NCBI RefSeq assembly: GCF_011058155.1
Contig: NZ_JAALFC010000001.1
Coordinates: 284,689-348,688 of the forward strand
DNA from: Litoribacterium kuwaitense
GTDB taxonomy: Bacteria > Bacillota > Bacilli > Bacillales > DSM-28697
Reading direction: 5' to 3'
DNA: 64,000 nucleotides
Shown: positions 9,972-19,904 of the stretch, piece by piece
Position numbering within the stretch: position 1 is the first letter of the stretch
Layout of the letters: each line of letters opens with the position of its first letter
Position numbers and translations under genes: made by a program
Notes under the pieces: generated by a model
What the model was told of the DNA's origin: nothing
The model's database searches: none
The model's input: only the letters and a program-made list of their open reading frames with translations

Positions 9972-10748
9972 ATGCATCGTGGAAAAGGGATGAAGTTTGT
10001 CGGAGATTCACGTATTCCGGCTGAACGTATGCCAAATATACCGAAAGACTATTCTGAGTATCCAGGCAAAACAGAAGCCTTTTGGCCGAACTTTTTGCTG
10101 AAGGAATGGATGGTTGGAGCTGTCTTCTTAGTCGGGTATTTATTGTTGACGGTGTCTCACGCACCGCCACTTGAATCTCCGGCAGATCCGACCGACACTG
10201 CGTATATTCCGCTGCCGGACTGGTATTTCTTATTTTTATACCAGTTGCTAAAATATGAATTCGCGGCTGGACCATACACAGTTGTTGGTGCGATTGTCAT
10301 TCCTGGCTTGGCGTTCACTGCACTTATGCTAGCGCCATGGCTAGATAACGGAAAGGATCGTCGTCCAGCCCGTCGTCCGATTGCGACAGGGATGATGTTG
10401 ATGGCGGTCGTGTCCATTACGTTTTTGACTTGGGAGTCAGTCATTACGCATGACTGGGAGGCTGCTGCGCAGCAAGGTCAAATTCAGGAAACGCCTGATG
10501 TGGAAATTGATACGGCTGCCCCTGGTTATGAAATTTACCAGGCACAGTCTTGTGTATCGTGCCACGGTGATAACTTAGCAGGCGGTCCAGCTGCACCAAC
10601 GCTAATTGGATTAGACCTTACCACTGAAGAAATTGCCGATATTGCGGTAAACGGTATCGGGACGATGCCAGGTGGTCAGTTTGACGGTTCTGATGAAGAG
10701 CTACAGCAGCTGTCTGAATTTATTGCTGGCTTAGGCGCAGAGGAATAA
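9972..10748 (+). CDS. qcrC: Menaquinol:cytochrome c reductase subunit IV/cytochrome c fusion
   Basis: The N-terminal 160 residues correspond to b6f subunit IV (PDWYFLFLYQLLKYEF is the quinol-site region), with three transmembrane segments. A cytochrome c domain follows: haem motif CVSCHG near residue 194 and a methionine ligand in GTMPGGQF. This fusion is characteristic of Firmicutes. AGGAGG precedes the ATG. It completes qcrABC, and a terminator follows. Confidence 0.96.
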   Translation: MHRGKGMKFVGDSRIPAERMPNIPKDYSEYPGKTEAFWPNFLLKEWMVGAVFLVGYLLLTVSHAPPLESPADPTDTAYIPLPDWYFLFLYQLLKYEFAAGPYTVVGAIVIPGLAFTALMLAPWLDNGKDRRPARRPIATGMMLMAVVSITFLTWESVITHDWEAAAQQGQIQETPDVEIDTAAPGYEIYQAQSCVSCHGDNLAGGPAAPTLIGLDLTTEEIADIAVNGIGTMPGGQFDGSDEELQQLSEFIAGLGAEE

Positions 10749-10770
10749 GAATAGACTTTTTTAAAGAGGT

Positions 10771-10800
10771 TGGCTGTCGATTGGCAGCCAGCTTTTTTTA
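10771..10800 (+). terminator. Intrinsic terminator after qcrC
   Basis: TGGCTGTC/GGCAGCCA stem (one wobble pair) with GATT loop, then GC and seven T residues. Confidence 0.85.
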
Positions 10801-10813
10801 GTAGGGAGGACGT

Positions 10814-11404
10814 ATGATCGCAAAATTTTTTAGGCATCGTGCTATCATGACGGCTTTATTTATCGTTAACGCGCTTGGGACGGTATATGGGTATTACTGG
10901 TATAGATTTCAGTTGGAGGATACGCCAGCTCATTTTTATATTTTTGTTCCTGACAGCCCGACAGCCAGCCTGTTTTTTACGATTGTGCTAGGCTTGTGGC
11001 TCATTGGAAAGCATAATCGGTGGATTGAAGCACTCGCTCTCGTCACAATGTTTAAATATGGCATTTGGGCGGTCGTAATGAACGTATTGACGTGGGCAGA
11101 AACAGGATCGTTGTCACTGACCGCTTTAATGCTCGTGTTTTCACACGGGGCAATGGCGATTGAGGCGATACTGTACAGTCCTTTTTATCGTTTCACTGTC
11201 GGACCACTTTTGTTCGCCGCTGTCTGGACGTTACATAATGATGTGATTGACTATGTTTTTGGCCAGTTGCCTAGATATCCTGCGCTTGATTTATATGTGC
11301 CGGAAATTGGTTACTTTACATTTTGGCTATCGATGTTATCCATTCTAGTCGCATATGCTTTCGGTGTAAAAAACGATCGATTGCGACGTTCGTTGCCTTT
11401 GTGA
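10814..11404 (+). CDS. ypjA: DUF1405 membrane protein YpjA
   Basis: 196-residue integral membrane protein with about six hydrophobic segments (first at residues 9-30, then about 48-65, 72-95, 100-120, 130-150 and 172-190). DUF1405 family, conserved next to qcrC in Bacillaceae, function unknown. A GGGAGGA ribosome site precedes ATG 10814. It begins just after the qcr terminator and is probably read with ypjB. Confidence 0.8.
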   Translation: MIAKFFRHRAIMTALFIVNALGTVYGYYWYRFQLEDTPAHFYIFVPDSPTASLFFTIVLGLWLIGKHNRWIEALALVTMFKYGIWAVVMNVLTWAETGSLSLTALMLVFSHGAMAIEAILYSPFYRFTVGPLLFAAVWTLHNDVIDYVFGQLPRYPALDLYVPEIGYFTFWLSMLSILVAYAFGVKNDRLRRSLPL

Positions 11405-11425
11405 GAAAGAATGGCATAGCTGTGC

Positions 11426-11458
11426 ACCTCCTTTCATAAGATGGGTTTGAAAGGAGGT
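11426..11458 (+). promoter_or_regulatory. Hairpin that pairs with the ypjB Shine-Dalgarno
   Basis: ACCTCCTTTCA (11426-11436) and TGAAAGGAGGT (11448-11458) are perfect 11-bp complements with an 11-nt loop. The right arm contains the whole AAAGGAGG ribosome site of ypjB, nine bases before its ATG. The fold would block initiation. No U tract follows, so it is not a plain terminator. Confidence 0.6.
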
Positions 11459-11467
11459 TGGACAACC

Positions 11468-12298
11468 ATGAAATTATATTTTTCGAAGGCAAGCGTTCTA
11501 TGTATCGCCTTGTTATTTCTTTTATATGCTTTTGGTGCCGATACGTCTCTTTATGCGAAAGAGTCTAATCAAGCATGGAAAGATATTGACACAATAGCAA
11601 CCCGTGCTTTAAAAGAGGTTAAACAAAAGCAGTATGATCAAGCGAAATCGACTTTAAGCTATCTTTCGGAAGAATCATTTTCGACACAAGGAAATGGGTT
11701 ACAGCTGTCAATGGAAGACATGTATTTACTCAGCATGAGTTATAAAGATGCAGTACAGGCTGTGACACAAGTGACAATGGCAGATACGCAACGCTATACA
11801 GAGGTCGCAAAGTTTAAATTGCTCGTCGATGCTTTACAGCGGCCAAAGCAGCCACTTTGGTTGGAAACGTCCTCACAAGTGTTGAAAGCATTAGAGGATG
11901 TAAAAGTGACGGTCAGCGAAGGAGATGCGCGAGGCTTTCAAAAAGCACTCAATCAGTTTTTACTGCTATCAGAGATGATTCGTCCGTCGATCATTGCGAC
12001 AGAATCACCAGAAATCGCCGAGAAATTGCAGTCCCAGCTCGCTTTTTTAGAACGCCAGCGAAACGTACTTGTTAATAATAAAGATGAGCATGGGATCTTA
12101 GACATGGTTCAAGCGACGATAAAAGAAGCTTACCGCATTCCTAAAGAAAGTGAAGCTGATTCCTCTTTTTATTGGGTGCTTGCAATGGTAGGCGGATTTA
12201 TTTTTTATCTTTATTTTATGCCGGATGGCGCAAATATCTTGGGGAACGGAAAAAACAGCCGCGTCAAGAGCAAGACAAGCATTATTTTTGACTTATGA
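11468..12298 (+). CDS. ypjB: Sporulation protein YpjB, C-terminus frameshifted
   Basis: Signal peptide (SKASVLCIALLFLLYAFGADT), an extracytoplasmic helical domain and a single C-terminal transmembrane helix (FYWVLAMVGGFIFYLYF); this is the layout of B. subtilis YpjB, a sporulation-associated membrane protein. Start ATG 11468 follows AAAGGAGG, which is locked in a hairpin. After the last helix the open frame reads DGANILGNGK to 12298, but the frame reached by adding one base near 12221 reads GWRKYLGERKKQPRQEQ and ends at 12291. That basic, stop-transfer-like tail suits the family far better, so one base is probably missing. Confidence 0.75.
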   Translation: MKLYFSKASVLCIALLFLLYAFGADTSLYAKESNQAWKDIDTIATRALKEVKQKQYDQAKSTLSYLSEESFSTQGNGLQLSMEDMYLLSMSYKDAVQAVTQVTMADTQRYTEVAKFKLLVDALQRPKQPLWLETSSQVLKALEDVKVTVSEGDARGFQKALNQFLLLSEMIRPSIIATESPEIAEKLQSQLAFLERQRNVLVNNKDEHGILDMVQATIKEAYRIPKESEADSSFYWVLAMVGGFIFYLYFMPDGANILGNGKNSRVKSKTSIIFDL

Positions 12299-12348
12299 TG
12301 TGTTTTTAGGGAATATTATAAGTAGACAAATGTATGGAGGAATGGTTC

Positions 12349-13026
12349 ATGTCATTGACATACTTAACCTACTTTGCGCTATTGCTTACGATCCCTCTGT
12401 TAGCAAGTATGAAAGTGAAGCGGACATACAAGCGTTTTGAGAAAGTACCAGCGATGCGCGGGTTGAGTGGAGCGGAAGTTGCTCGACTCATTTTGCATCA
12501 AAATGGTATTTACGATGTAGAAGTACGTGAGACGCGAGGCTTCTTATCCGATCATTATCATCCAGGGCATAAAACCGTCAATCTATCAAGCTCGATCTAT
12601 CATGGGCATTCAATTGCTGGAACGGCAGTTGCCGCTCATGAAGTGGGACACGCCATACAAGATGCACAAGATTATTCATTTTTGCGTTTTCGTCATGCGC
12701 TTGTTCCTGTCGCAAATCTTGGCTCGAATTTTTCATACATCCTCATTTTTATCGGTGCCATTTCCGGTATGCTCGGTCTCGTCTGGCTCGGCATCGCGTT
12801 TATGGCTTTTGCGGTGTTGTTTCAATTTGTCACTTTACCCGTTGAATTTAATGCCTCGAGCCGAGCGATGGATCAACTTGTTTCGTTAGGCATATTACAA
12901 AATAATGAGGAACCTTCTGCTAAAAAGGTGCTGAATGCCGCTGCTTTAACATACGTTGCTGCGACGGTCGTGGCGGTGATGGAGTTACTGAGACTATTGG
13001 CTATCTTTGGAGGTAGTGACGAGTAA
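12349..13026 (+). CDS. yugP: Membrane zinc metallopeptidase, YugP family
   Basis: DUF2355/neutral zinc peptidase 2 family. The active-site motif HEVGHAIQD lies near residues 97-105, with hydrophobic segments at the N-terminus, near residues 120-165 and at the C-terminus. 225 residues from ATG 12349, which has GGAGG eight bases upstream; the in-frame ATG at 12334 overlaps that site. Substrate unknown. In B. subtilis yugP is elsewhere, so its place after ypjB is a local rearrangement. Confidence 0.88.
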   Translation: MSLTYLTYFALLLTIPLLASMKVKRTYKRFEKVPAMRGLSGAEVARLILHQNGIYDVEVRETRGFLSDHYHPGHKTVNLSSSIYHGHSIAGTAVAAHEVGHAIQDAQDYSFLRFRHALVPVANLGSNFSYILIFIGAISGMLGLVWLGIAFMAFAVLFQFVTLPVEFNASSRAMDQLVSLGILQNNEEPSAKKVLNAAALTYVAATVVAVMELLRLLAIFGGSDE

Positions 13027-13052
13027 AACAAGCGGAGAATTCCTGTCACAAA

Positions 13053-13097
13053 GAGTGTAAGAAAAATTGCTGGAGTTTACACTCGTTACTTTTTTAT
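13053..13097 (+). terminator. Terminator after yugP
   Basis: GAGTGTAA/TTACACTC stem with a 16-nt loop, then GTTACTTTTTT. Confidence 0.65.
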
Positions 13098-13186
13098 GTG
13101 TAGGAGCGTTTGGTTGCCTAATAGAAAGCGTTAGACGTGCTCAGGTGATTTAAAATAATTGCCTGAGGGTTGAAGAGCAGAGTTGC

Positions 13187-13214
13187 GCCAGAGGAAGCTT
13201 CCTCTGGCTTTTTA
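13187..13214 (+). terminator. Perfect 22-bp palindromic terminator
   Basis: GCCAGAGGAAGCTTCCTCTGGC followed by TTTTTAT at the convergent yugP/ypjC junction. The U tract serves plus-strand transcription; the stem may also stop the opposing transcript. Confidence 0.8.
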
Positions 13215-13222
13215 TGTGAATT

Positions 13223-14098
13223 TTATGGCTCCATTGGATTTCGATTTTCATCAAACGTAAATCCTTCGCCTAGTACGTCCTTGACTTCGGTAATACTGAC
13301 AAAGGCGTGAGGATCAACCTTATGAATCACATTCTTTAGCCGGACAATTTCATTTCTTGCTACGACACAATAGAGTACGTTTCGTTCTTGTTTGCTGTAG
13401 CTTCCTTCGGCTTTAAAAACGGTGACGCCACGATCCATATCATTCATAATTTGTTGCGCAATGGCTTCGTAATCATTGGAAATAACGAAAGCGCCTTTTG
13501 CAGAATAGGCTGCTTCCTGCATAAAATCGATCACTTTGGCACCGAGAAAAACTGCGACAAGGGTATACATCCCTTGTGTATAATCAAGATAGAGCAATAT
13601 CGATGCAGCAATGACAAAAAAGTCAAAAACAAACATTGCTCTGCCAATGGAAACGCCTGTGTACTTGCTAATTAAGCGTGCAATAATATCCACACCGCCG
13701 GTCGTACCACCATAACGGAAGATAATCCCTAGCCCTACGCCTAAAAAGACACCAGCAAAGAGAGCTGCGAGCGTCATGTCGTTATGAAGAGGGATGGAAA
13801 AGTGAATATGGTCTTGGAAAATCCATAAAAAGATCGATACCGCTATTGTCCCAATAACCGTATAGACAAAAGTCGTTCGTCCAAGATAGCGCCAGCCAAT
13901 AAAAAATACAGGAATATTAAGTACAATATTGGACAGAGCGGGGTCTATTGTGTATAAAAAGTATAATAGTAGGGTAATTCCCGTAAAGCCGCCCTCTGCT
14001 AAGTTATTTTCCATATTAAAGTGAACAATACCGAACGAGAAGATGGCAGAACCGAACAAAATCATAATGATATTTTTTAAGCGGATGCCCCACCGCAT
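13223..14098 (-). CDS. ypjC: YitT family membrane protein (DUF161 + DUF2179)
   Basis: 291 residues with five or six transmembrane segments (LKNIIMILFGSAIFSFGIVHF at the N-terminus) carrying the family motif FRYGGTTGGVDIIARLI near residues 127-143, and a soluble C-terminal DUF2179 domain (GAFVISNDYEAIAQQIM, VVARNEIVRLKNVIH). In B. subtilis the homologue YpjC is in the same neighbourhood. Biochemical role unknown; likely a transporter. ATG preceded by GGAGGTGATTGA on the minus strand. Confidence 0.88.
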   Translation of the reverse strand: MRWGIRLKNIIMILFGSAIFSFGIVHFNMENNLAEGGFTGITLLLYFLYTIDPALSNIVLNIPVFFIGWRYLGRTTFVYTVIGTIAVSIFLWIFQDHIHFSIPLHNDMTLAALFAGVFLGVGLGIIFRYGGTTGGVDIIARLISKYTGVSIGRAMFVFDFFVIAASILLYLDYTQGMYTLVAVFLGAKVIDFMQEAAYSAKGAFVISNDYEAIAQQIMNDMDRGVTVFKAEGSYSKQERNVLYCVVARNEIVRLKNVIHKVDPHAFVSITEVKDVLGEGFTFDENRNPMEP

Positions 14099-14279
14099 TC
14101 AATCACCTCCAAAAAGACAGCATGCCTTAGACAGTATAACGAACAAGACGATAAGACTCAATAACAAAAGAGCGGATATTAAGCTCGCATGATGACATTT
14201 TTTTCTTAGCTCAAACATTGCAGGTAAGAGCAACATCGAGTACCATCCTAAGAGAATACGACTAAAGCAGGTGAGAGCA

Positions 14280-14600
14280 ATGGCAAAAACAATTGAACAA
14301 ATGCAAAAAGACGTCGATGACTACATAGGCCAGTTTAAGGAAGGCTATTTTTCTCCCTTAGCGATGATGGCTCGGCTCACTGAGGAGATGGGTGAGCTGG
14401 CAAGAGATGTGAACCATACGTACGGAGAAAAGCCAAAAAAAACGACAGAAACAGAACGAGCCATCGAAGAAGAAATCGGTGATGTGTTGTTTGTTCTAAC
14501 GTGCCTAGCCAATTCATTACATATTTCATTGGACGATGCGCATGAACTCGTGATGCAAAAATTTAATACGCGTGATCGTGACCGCTGGACGAAAAAATAA
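14280..14600 (+). CDS. ypjD: MazG-like nucleotide pyrophosphohydrolase YpjD
   Basis: Small all-alpha NTP pyrophosphatase, 106 residues. The Mg-binding pattern EExxE...ExxD is visible as LTEEMGELARD near residues 34-44 and EEEIGDVLFVL near 64-74. Predicted to hydrolyse non-canonical nucleoside triphosphates. Start ATG 14280 follows AGGTGAG; the GTG at 14271 overlaps that site. Conserved immediately before dapB in Bacillaceae. Confidence 0.88.
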   Translation: MAKTIEQMQKDVDDYIGQFKEGYFSPLAMMARLTEEMGELARDVNHTYGEKPKKTTETERAIEEEIGDVLFVLTCLANSLHISLDDAHELVMQKFNTRDRDRWTKK

Positions 14601-14623
14601 GCCATTAAAGAGGAAGTGTATAT

Positions 14624-15421
14624 ATGGAACAGATTAAAATTATTGTTGCCGGTCCCCGTGGGAAAATGGGACGCGAGGCTTTGCAATTAATCGAAAGAAC
14701 AGCACATTTTTCACTCGTAGCTGCGATTGACCGTACACATGACGGTGAAACCGTCCGTGATGTTACAAATATTCCATTAGATGCCATGATTTATACCGAC
14801 GCCGAGCAATGCTTGAACAATGTCGATGCTGACGTATTAATCGATTTAACCATTCCGGAAGCAGGGAAGCGTCATGCTAAAATGGCTTTAGAGGCTGGTG
14901 TATCTCCTGTGATAGGGACGTCGGGCTTTTCACAGCATGATATTGCCCAATTGACAGAGCTTGCGGAAGCCAAAGAAACAGGGTGTATTATCGCTCCGAA
15001 CTTCGCTTTAGGCGCCGTATTAATGATGAAATTTGCCAAAACTGCTGCAAAGTATATGCCTGATGTAGAAATTATCGAAAAGCATCACGATCAAAAGTTA
15101 GATGCACCAAGCGGCACCGCTGTCAAAACAGCAGAAATGATTCGTGACGTTCGTGAGCAAAAGCATCAAGGGCATGAAGATGAAAAAGAGATCCTGCCGG
15201 GTGCTCGCGGCGCAGATGTTGATGGTATGAAAGTTCACTCGATGCGGCTGCCTGGACTCGTAGCTCACCAACAGGTCATTTTCGGTAGCAATGGAGAGAC
15301 GTTAACGATTCAGCACGATTCGATTCACCGTGTCAGCTTTATGTCTGGCGTACAGTTGGCTGTAGAAACGGTACAATCACTCAATACACTCGTATACGGG
15401 CTAGACGAGCTTATTGACTAA
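14624..15421 (+). CDS. dapB: 4-hydroxy-tetrahydrodipicolinate reductase
   Basis: NAD(P)H-dependent reduction in the diaminopimelate/lysine route, feeding peptidoglycan and spore dipicolinate. Rossmann motif [11 protein letters not shown] near residues 8-18 (proline replaces the more usual glycine), and the substrate-binding signature [18 protein letters not shown] near 150-167. 265 residues, normal. GAGGAAG precedes the ATG. Confidence 0.97.
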   Translation: MEQIKIIVAGPRGKMGREALQLIERTAHFSLVAAIDRTHDGETVRDVTNIPLDAMIYTDAEQCLNNVDADVLIDLTIPEAGKRHAKMALEAGVSPVIGTSGFSQHDIAQLTELAEAKETGCIIAPNFALGAVLMMKFAKTAAKYMPDVEIIEKHHDQKLDAPSGTAVKTAEMIRDVREQKHQGHEDEKEILPGARGADVDGMKVHSMRLPGLVAHQQVIFGSNGETLTIQHDSIHRVSFMSGVQLAVETVQSLNTLVYGLDELID

Positions 15422-15454
15422 AGTGCACACATAAAAAAGGGGGAGCAGATAAAA

Positions 15455-15880
15455 GTGAAAATGAATATTGCAATGATCGCTCATGATCAGAAAAAAGACG
15501 AATTGGTACGGTTTGCGATGGCATACGAACACGTGTTACAAAACCATAAATTGTATGCAACTGGAACAACCGGCACACGGATTGCTGAAGCTACGCAATT
15601 AGAGGTACATCGTTTTCAATCGGGACCTTTAGGCGGAGACCAGCAAATTGGGGCAATGATTGCGGAAAACAAAATGGATATGGTGTTGTTTTTCCGTGAT
15701 CCGTTAACCGCTCAGCCCCATGAGCCAGATATTATGGCATTAATTCGCCTTTGTGATGTGTACTCCATTCCGTTAGCGACCAATACGGGTGGAGCTGAAA
15801 TCTTTATACACGGTCTTGAACGAGGGGACTTGAATTGGAGGTCGCTTGTCCATGGTAAAGAAGAACATGCCATCGATTGA
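15455..15880 (+). CDS. mgsA: Methylglyoxal synthase
   Basis: Converts dihydroxyacetone phosphate to methylglyoxal and phosphate, a glycolytic bypass relieving sugar-phosphate stress. Signature residues seen: [31 protein letters not shown] and FFRDPL. 141 residues, normal. Start GTG 15455 follows AGGGGGAG at 9 bases; ATG 15461 is an alternative. It overlaps bshB1. Bacillithiol made by the next two genes is the cofactor used to detoxify methylglyoxal, so the pairing makes sense. Confidence 0.96.
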   Translation: MKMNIAMIAHDQKKDELVRFAMAYEHVLQNHKLYATGTTGTRIAEATQLEVHRFQSGPLGGDQQIGAMIAENKMDMVLFFRDPLTAQPHEPDIMALIRLCDVYSIPLATNTGGAEIFIHGLERGDLNWRSLVHGKEEHAID

Positions 15881-16571
15881 TGTTCTTGCCATCGGAGCGC
15901 ATCCAGACGATGTAGAAATTGGGATGGGGGGTGCGCTCGCTCGTTTTCATCAGGAAGATCTTAAAACGATGATTTGTGATTTAACTGAAGGAGAAATGAG
16001 CTCAAATGGCACGGTTGAGACGAGGCGCGAAGAAGCACTGAAAGCAGCTGATATTTTAGGAGCCTATAGACAAAACGGCCAATTTCCAGATCGAGGCTTG
16101 TACGAGCACCGGCAAGACATTATTGCTTATCTTGTCGGCTTAATTCGGACAGTTCAGCCGAAGGTCGTGTTTGCGCCTTCTGCAAACGACCGTCATCCAG
16201 ACCATGGCCAATGTGCAACATTAGTTAAAGAAGCGGTTTTTTCGGCAGGGATTTTTAAAAGTCATCCGACCCTTGGGAAAGCCCACAAAGCAAGTGCACT
16301 GTATTTTTATATGATCAATGGGTTTACCCCTCCACAATTCCTAATCGATGTTGCTTCGGTTTATGAACGGAAGCGAGCGAGCTTACTTGCTTATACGACA
16401 CAGTTTGGACAGCAATCAAACGTGCAAACGCCCCTCACTGATGGGTATTTGGAAACCATTGAAGGGCGTGACCGACTCATGGCAAAGGAACAGGGTCTAA
16501 CGCTTGCAGAAGGTTTCTTAAGTGACAAACCGCTCGTTTTCGCACCTGAATCAATAAAGGAGTTCAGTTAA
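15852..16571 (+). CDS. bshB1: Bacillithiol biosynthesis deacetylase BshB1
   Basis: Zinc-dependent deacetylase (PIG-L/LmbE fold) removing acetyl from N-acetylglucosaminyl-malate. Metal motif [15 protein letters not shown] near the N-terminus, and [14 protein letters not shown] for the HxxH site. 239 residues. ATG 15852 is chosen because GGAGG is ten bases upstream; the TTG at 15846 is too close. Overlaps mgsA by 29 bp and is followed by bshA after 4 bp. Confidence 0.95.
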   Translation: MVKKNMPSIDVLAIGAHPDDVEIGMGGALARFHQEDLKTMICDLTEGEMSSNGTVETRREEALKAADILGAYRQNGQFPDRGLYEHRQDIIAYLVGLIRTVQPKVVFAPSANDRHPDHGQCATLVKEAVFSAGIFKSHPTLGKAHKASALYFYMINGFTPPQFLIDVASVYERKRASLLAYTTQFGQQSNVQTPLTDGYLETIEGRDRLMAKEQGLTLAEGFLSDKPLVFAPESIKEFS

Positions 16572-16575
16572 GCAG

Positions 16576-17721
16576 ATGAATATAGGCATTACATGCTACC
16601 CAACTGTTGGAGGCTCAGGCGTCATTGCGACTGAGCTTGGCAAATTGCTCGCTGAACGCGGACACAACATTCATTTCATTACGTCAAAAGTCCCTTTTCG
16701 TCTGCAAAAGCTTTATCCAAATATTTATTTTCATGAGGTTGAAGTCAATCAATACTCTGTATTTCAATATCCACCATACGACCTGTCTTTAGCGAGTAAA
16801 ATGGCTGAAGTTGCTGATCGGGAAAAGCTTGATATTTTACACGTTCACTATGCAATGCCTCATGCCATTTGTGCGTATTTAGCAAAGCAACTGTGTAAAC
16901 GTGACTTAAAGGTTGTGACGACTTTACATGGAACAGACATTACAATCCTTGCTCAGGATAAGAGCTTAAGTGATATGATTCGCTTTGGCATTGAACAATC
17001 TGATGCAGTGACCGCTGTGTCAAAAAGTTTAAAAGAGCAAACGCATCGTGACTTAAATACAGATGCAAAGATTGAAACGATTTACAATTTTGTTGATGAG
17101 CGCGTCTATCATCATGTCCAAAGCCCGACCTTGCGACAGCAGTATGGTATTCGTGAAGATGAAGCGGTCTTGATTCACGTATCTAACTTTCGCAAAGTGA
17201 AGCGAACCCAGGACGTCGTTAAAGCGTTTCAAAAAGTTCGTGCCTCGATCCCTGCCAAGCTGCTGCTCGTTGGGGATGGACCTGAAATGTGCGAAGTATG
17301 CCAGCTGATTGAACGTGAAAACCTAAAAGAAGATGTGTTGTTACTAGGACAGCAGGATAACCTTGCCGAGCTTTTCTCGATCAGTGATGTCAAGCTTTTA
17401 CTATCGGAAAAAGAAAGCTTTGGGCTTGTTCTTCTGGAAGCGATGGCTTGTGGTGTACCTAGTATTGGTACGAGAATTGGCGGCATCCCTGAAGTGATTG
17501 ATGATGGAAAAACAGGCTTTCTCACCGACGTTGGTAACATTGATGACATTGCTGATAAAGTGCTGCGAATTCTTCAAGATGCTACGCTCAATCGCACAAT
17601 GCGGCAGGCGGCTGTCGATAAAGTTCAGGAGTCATTTTCTTCTGAGCGCATTGTGAGCCAATATGAGGCGCTTTATGAACAAACGTTACGGGGGAATACG
17701 TATGGATTCTCTGCTCATTAA
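16576..17721 (+). CDS. bshA: N-acetyl-alpha-D-glucosaminyl L-malate synthase BshA
   Basis: GT4 glycosyltransferase joining UDP-GlcNAc to L-malate, first step of bacillithiol synthesis. N-terminal [20 protein letters not shown] is the family hallmark; the donor-site [19 protein letters not shown] lies near residues 275-293. 381 residues, normal. The ribosome site AAAGGAG sits in the bshB1 end. Its last 20 bp overlap cca. Confidence 0.97.
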   Translation: MNIGITCYPTVGGSGVIATELGKLLAERGHNIHFITSKVPFRLQKLYPNIYFHEVEVNQYSVFQYPPYDLSLASKMAEVADREKLDILHVHYAMPHAICAYLAKQLCKRDLKVVTTLHGTDITILAQDKSLSDMIRFGIEQSDAVTAVSKSLKEQTHRDLNTDAKIETIYNFVDERVYHHVQSPTLRQQYGIREDEAVLIHVSNFRKVKRTQDVVKAFQKVRASIPAKLLLVGDGPEMCEVCQLIERENLKEDVLLLGQQDNLAELFSISDVKLLLSEKESFGLVLLEAMACGVPSIGTRIGGIPEVIDDGKTGFLTDVGNIDDIADKVLRILQDATLNRTMRQAAVDKVQESFSSERIVSQYEALYEQTLRGNTYGFSAH

Positions 17722-18886
17722 AGGAAAAACGGTTCTTGAGATATTGGCATCAGCAGGGCATGACGCCTACTTTGTTGGCGGCTGTGTTCGCGATCGTATC
17801 CTAGCGCTCCCCATTCAAGATGTTGACATTGCTACTTCTGCGCGTCCTGAAGAGGTCATGCAGATTTTTCCGAAAACAGTCCCTACAGGATTGCAGCATG
17901 GGACTGTTCTCGTCATTGTCGACCATACGCCGTACGAAGTGACCACATTCCGTGCAGAAGGCGAATACGATGATTATCGTCGCCCCTCAGAAGTGACGTT
18001 TATTCAAACGATCGAAGCAGATTTAAGTCGGCGCGATTTTACGATGAATGCGATGGCGATGGATCAGCATTTTCGGCTCATTGATCCGTTTGATGGGAAG
18101 GGCGCTTTAAGAGAGAAGGTCATCCGAACGGTCGGAGAACCGGTCGATCGGTTTCGTGAAGATCCTTTACGCATCATTCGCGCGCTCCGCTTTTCGGCTC
18201 AGCTACATTTTACGTTAGACGATGACACTTTACAGGCTGTACAGGCGTCCAAGGCATGGATTGCCCATTTATCTATTGAACGAATTGCTGTCGAATGGTC
18301 AAAATGGCTTACATTTGCTGATCATCATGCTTTGGACATTTTACAGCGGTCTGGCGTCGCTGATGAACTGCCGCTGTTTGCACCGATGGCTCGCGTACTT
18401 CCATCGTTTGTCCAAACAAAAGGGGTTTGGACGAGGATGGAGGAACGCTGGGCATTTTTAGCTATCTTGGCAAAGATGGACAAAGAAGCGATACAGTCGT
18501 TTTTACGTCGGTGGAAGCAGTCACGTGCCTTACAAAATGGTGTGCTTTCTAGAATAGATGCCTATCACGACGCTGTAAAAGCAGGGTTTACAATCGGTTT
18601 TCTCTATCAGAATGACCTTACAATTTCGCAGTTTGCTTGGGAGGTATGTCGTCATCTTCAGCACGCTGTTCCAGCATGGCGTGACATAGAAGCCCTTTAT
18701 GAAAACATGCCGATCCATCACCGAAAGGAACTGGCGATTTCAGGAAAAGATGTACTCGCATGGAGTCGACGACCTGCGGGTCCTTGGGTTGAAAACGTCC
18801 TGCGCAGAGCAGAGGAAGCCGTTTTACATGGGACGGTCGAAAATTCATATATAGCATTGCAGGAGTGGTATGATGAGCATGATTAA
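17702..18886 (+). CDS. cca: CCA-adding tRNA nucleotidyltransferase
   Basis: Adds or repairs the 3'-terminal CCA of tRNA. Class II nucleotidyltransferase head: [20 protein letters not shown] (residues about 23-42), then [11 protein letters not shown] and [15 protein letters not shown]. 394 residues, typical of Bacillus CCA enzymes. Start is ATG 17702 after a GGGGG site, inside bshA; the longer frame upstream is within bshA coding sequence. Overlaps birA by 17 bp. Confidence 0.95.
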   Translation: MDSLLIKGKTVLEILASAGHDAYFVGGCVRDRILALPIQDVDIATSARPEEVMQIFPKTVPTGLQHGTVLVIVDHTPYEVTTFRAEGEYDDYRRPSEVTFIQTIEADLSRRDFTMNAMAMDQHFRLIDPFDGKGALREKVIRTVGEPVDRFREDPLRIIRALRFSAQLHFTLDDDTLQAVQASKAWIAHLSIERIAVEWSKWLTFADHHALDILQRSGVADELPLFAPMARVLPSFVQTKGVWTRMEERWAFLAILAKMDKEAIQSFLRRWKQSRALQNGVLSRIDAYHDAVKAGFTIGFLYQNDLTISQFAWEVCRHLQHAVPAWRDIEALYENMPIHHRKELAISGKDVLAWSRRPAGPWVENVLRRAEEAVLHGTVENSYIALQEWYDEHD

Positions 18887-19835
18887 GAAAAGGTTATTTT
18901 CTTTGTTTCAGTCTCGTCCCAGTGATTTTATATCTGGTGAGGAAGCGGCTAGACAGTTAGGCTGTTCGAGGGCGGCCATTTGGAAACACGTCAAAGAGCT
19001 TCAAGAGGAAGGGTTTGACATTGAGGCGGTGAATCGGAAAGGCTATCGTTTAAAGCACGTTCCGAATGCTCTTTCAGAAAATACGTTACTTGCGGGTCTC
19101 GAAACAGATACTTTTGGACAGCATTTGTACGTCTATCAAGCGCTACCTTCTACCCAAACGAAGCTTCATGAATTAGCTCAGCAAGGTGCAAAAGAAGGAA
19201 CTGCCGTGATTTGTGATCAACAAACCAACGGCAGAGGCCGCTTACAACGTTCGTGGTATGGAGGTGAGGGTGGTAATATTGCTGTCAGTATGCTCCTCCG
19301 ACCGAACATCCCACTGCAGCAAGCGACACAGCTTACGCTCGTGATGGCGGTCGCATGTGCGGAAGCGATTGAAGAAGTTGCAGGCGTATATTGTCAAATA
19401 AAATGGCCCAATGATCTTCTTTTAAATGGTAAAAAGCTTGCTGGCATTTTAACAGAAACGGTCGCTGAACCCGATCAAGTCGTGGCCGCGATCGTTGGCA
19501 TCGGGATCAACGTGAACCAGTCTTGTAAGGAATGGCCCTTGGAACTGAGCGAGAAGGCAACATCACTGTTTTGTGAAGAAGGCAAACGTTTTGATCGGAA
19601 TGCCTTGCTGCAGCAGCTTTTTCTTGAAGTGGAAAGGCTGTATAAGCTTTATAAAAAAGAAGGCTTTACAGTCATTCGACTGTTGTGGGAAGCACGAGCG
19701 GAAACAATAGGAAAGTATGTGCAACTCGAAGGTCTACAAGGTTATGTCACGGGCTTGTCTAGTGATGGAGCATTGGTCATTAAAGACGAATGTGGTCAAT
19801 CCCATTCAGTGTATATCACTGATATTGGGGAATAA
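18870..19835 (+). CDS. birA: Biotin-protein ligase and biotin operon repressor
   Basis: Bifunctional protein: N-terminal winged helix (ISGEEAARQLGCSRAAIWKHV, residues about 21-41) for operator binding, then a ligase core with biotin-AMP site TNGRGRLQRSW near 120 and IKWPNDLLLNGKKLAGIL near 185, and a small C-terminal domain. 321 residues, normal for the DNA-binding type. Starts at ATG 18870 or 18873 after CAGGAG in the cca end. Confidence 0.96.
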   Translation: MMSMIKKRLFSLFQSRPSDFISGEEAARQLGCSRAAIWKHVKELQEEGFDIEAVNRKGYRLKHVPNALSENTLLAGLETDTFGQHLYVYQALPSTQTKLHELAQQGAKEGTAVICDQQTNGRGRLQRSWYGGEGGNIAVSMLLRPNIPLQQATQLTLVMAVACAEAIEEVAGVYCQIKWPNDLLLNGKKLAGILTETVAEPDQVVAAIVGIGINVNQSCKEWPLELSEKATSLFCEEGKRFDRNALLQQLFLEVERLYKLYKKEGFTVIRLLWEARAETIGKYVQLEGLQGYVTGLSSDGALVIKDECGQSHSVYITDIGE

Positions 19836-19839
19836 TATA

Positions 19840-19904
19840 TGCTATACTAAGAACCGTTCAAGGACAGTATCTATTCATTGGAACTGTACCTCGAGAACGG
19901 TTCT
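19840..19904 (+). promoter_or_regulatory. Putative extended -10 promoter and leader hairpin before panB
   Basis: TGCTATACT at 19840-19848 has the extended -10 form. Immediately downstream AGAACCGTTC (19850-19859) pairs perfectly with GAACGGTTCT (19895-19904), enclosing a second ACAGT/ACTGT helix. No U tract follows, so a leader structure or weak birA terminator are both possible. Confidence 0.4.

Noticed and set aside
11441..11467. ATG at 11441 as the ypjB start
   Set aside because: It lies in the loop of the hairpin upstream of the ribosome site and would add nine residues before the signal peptide.
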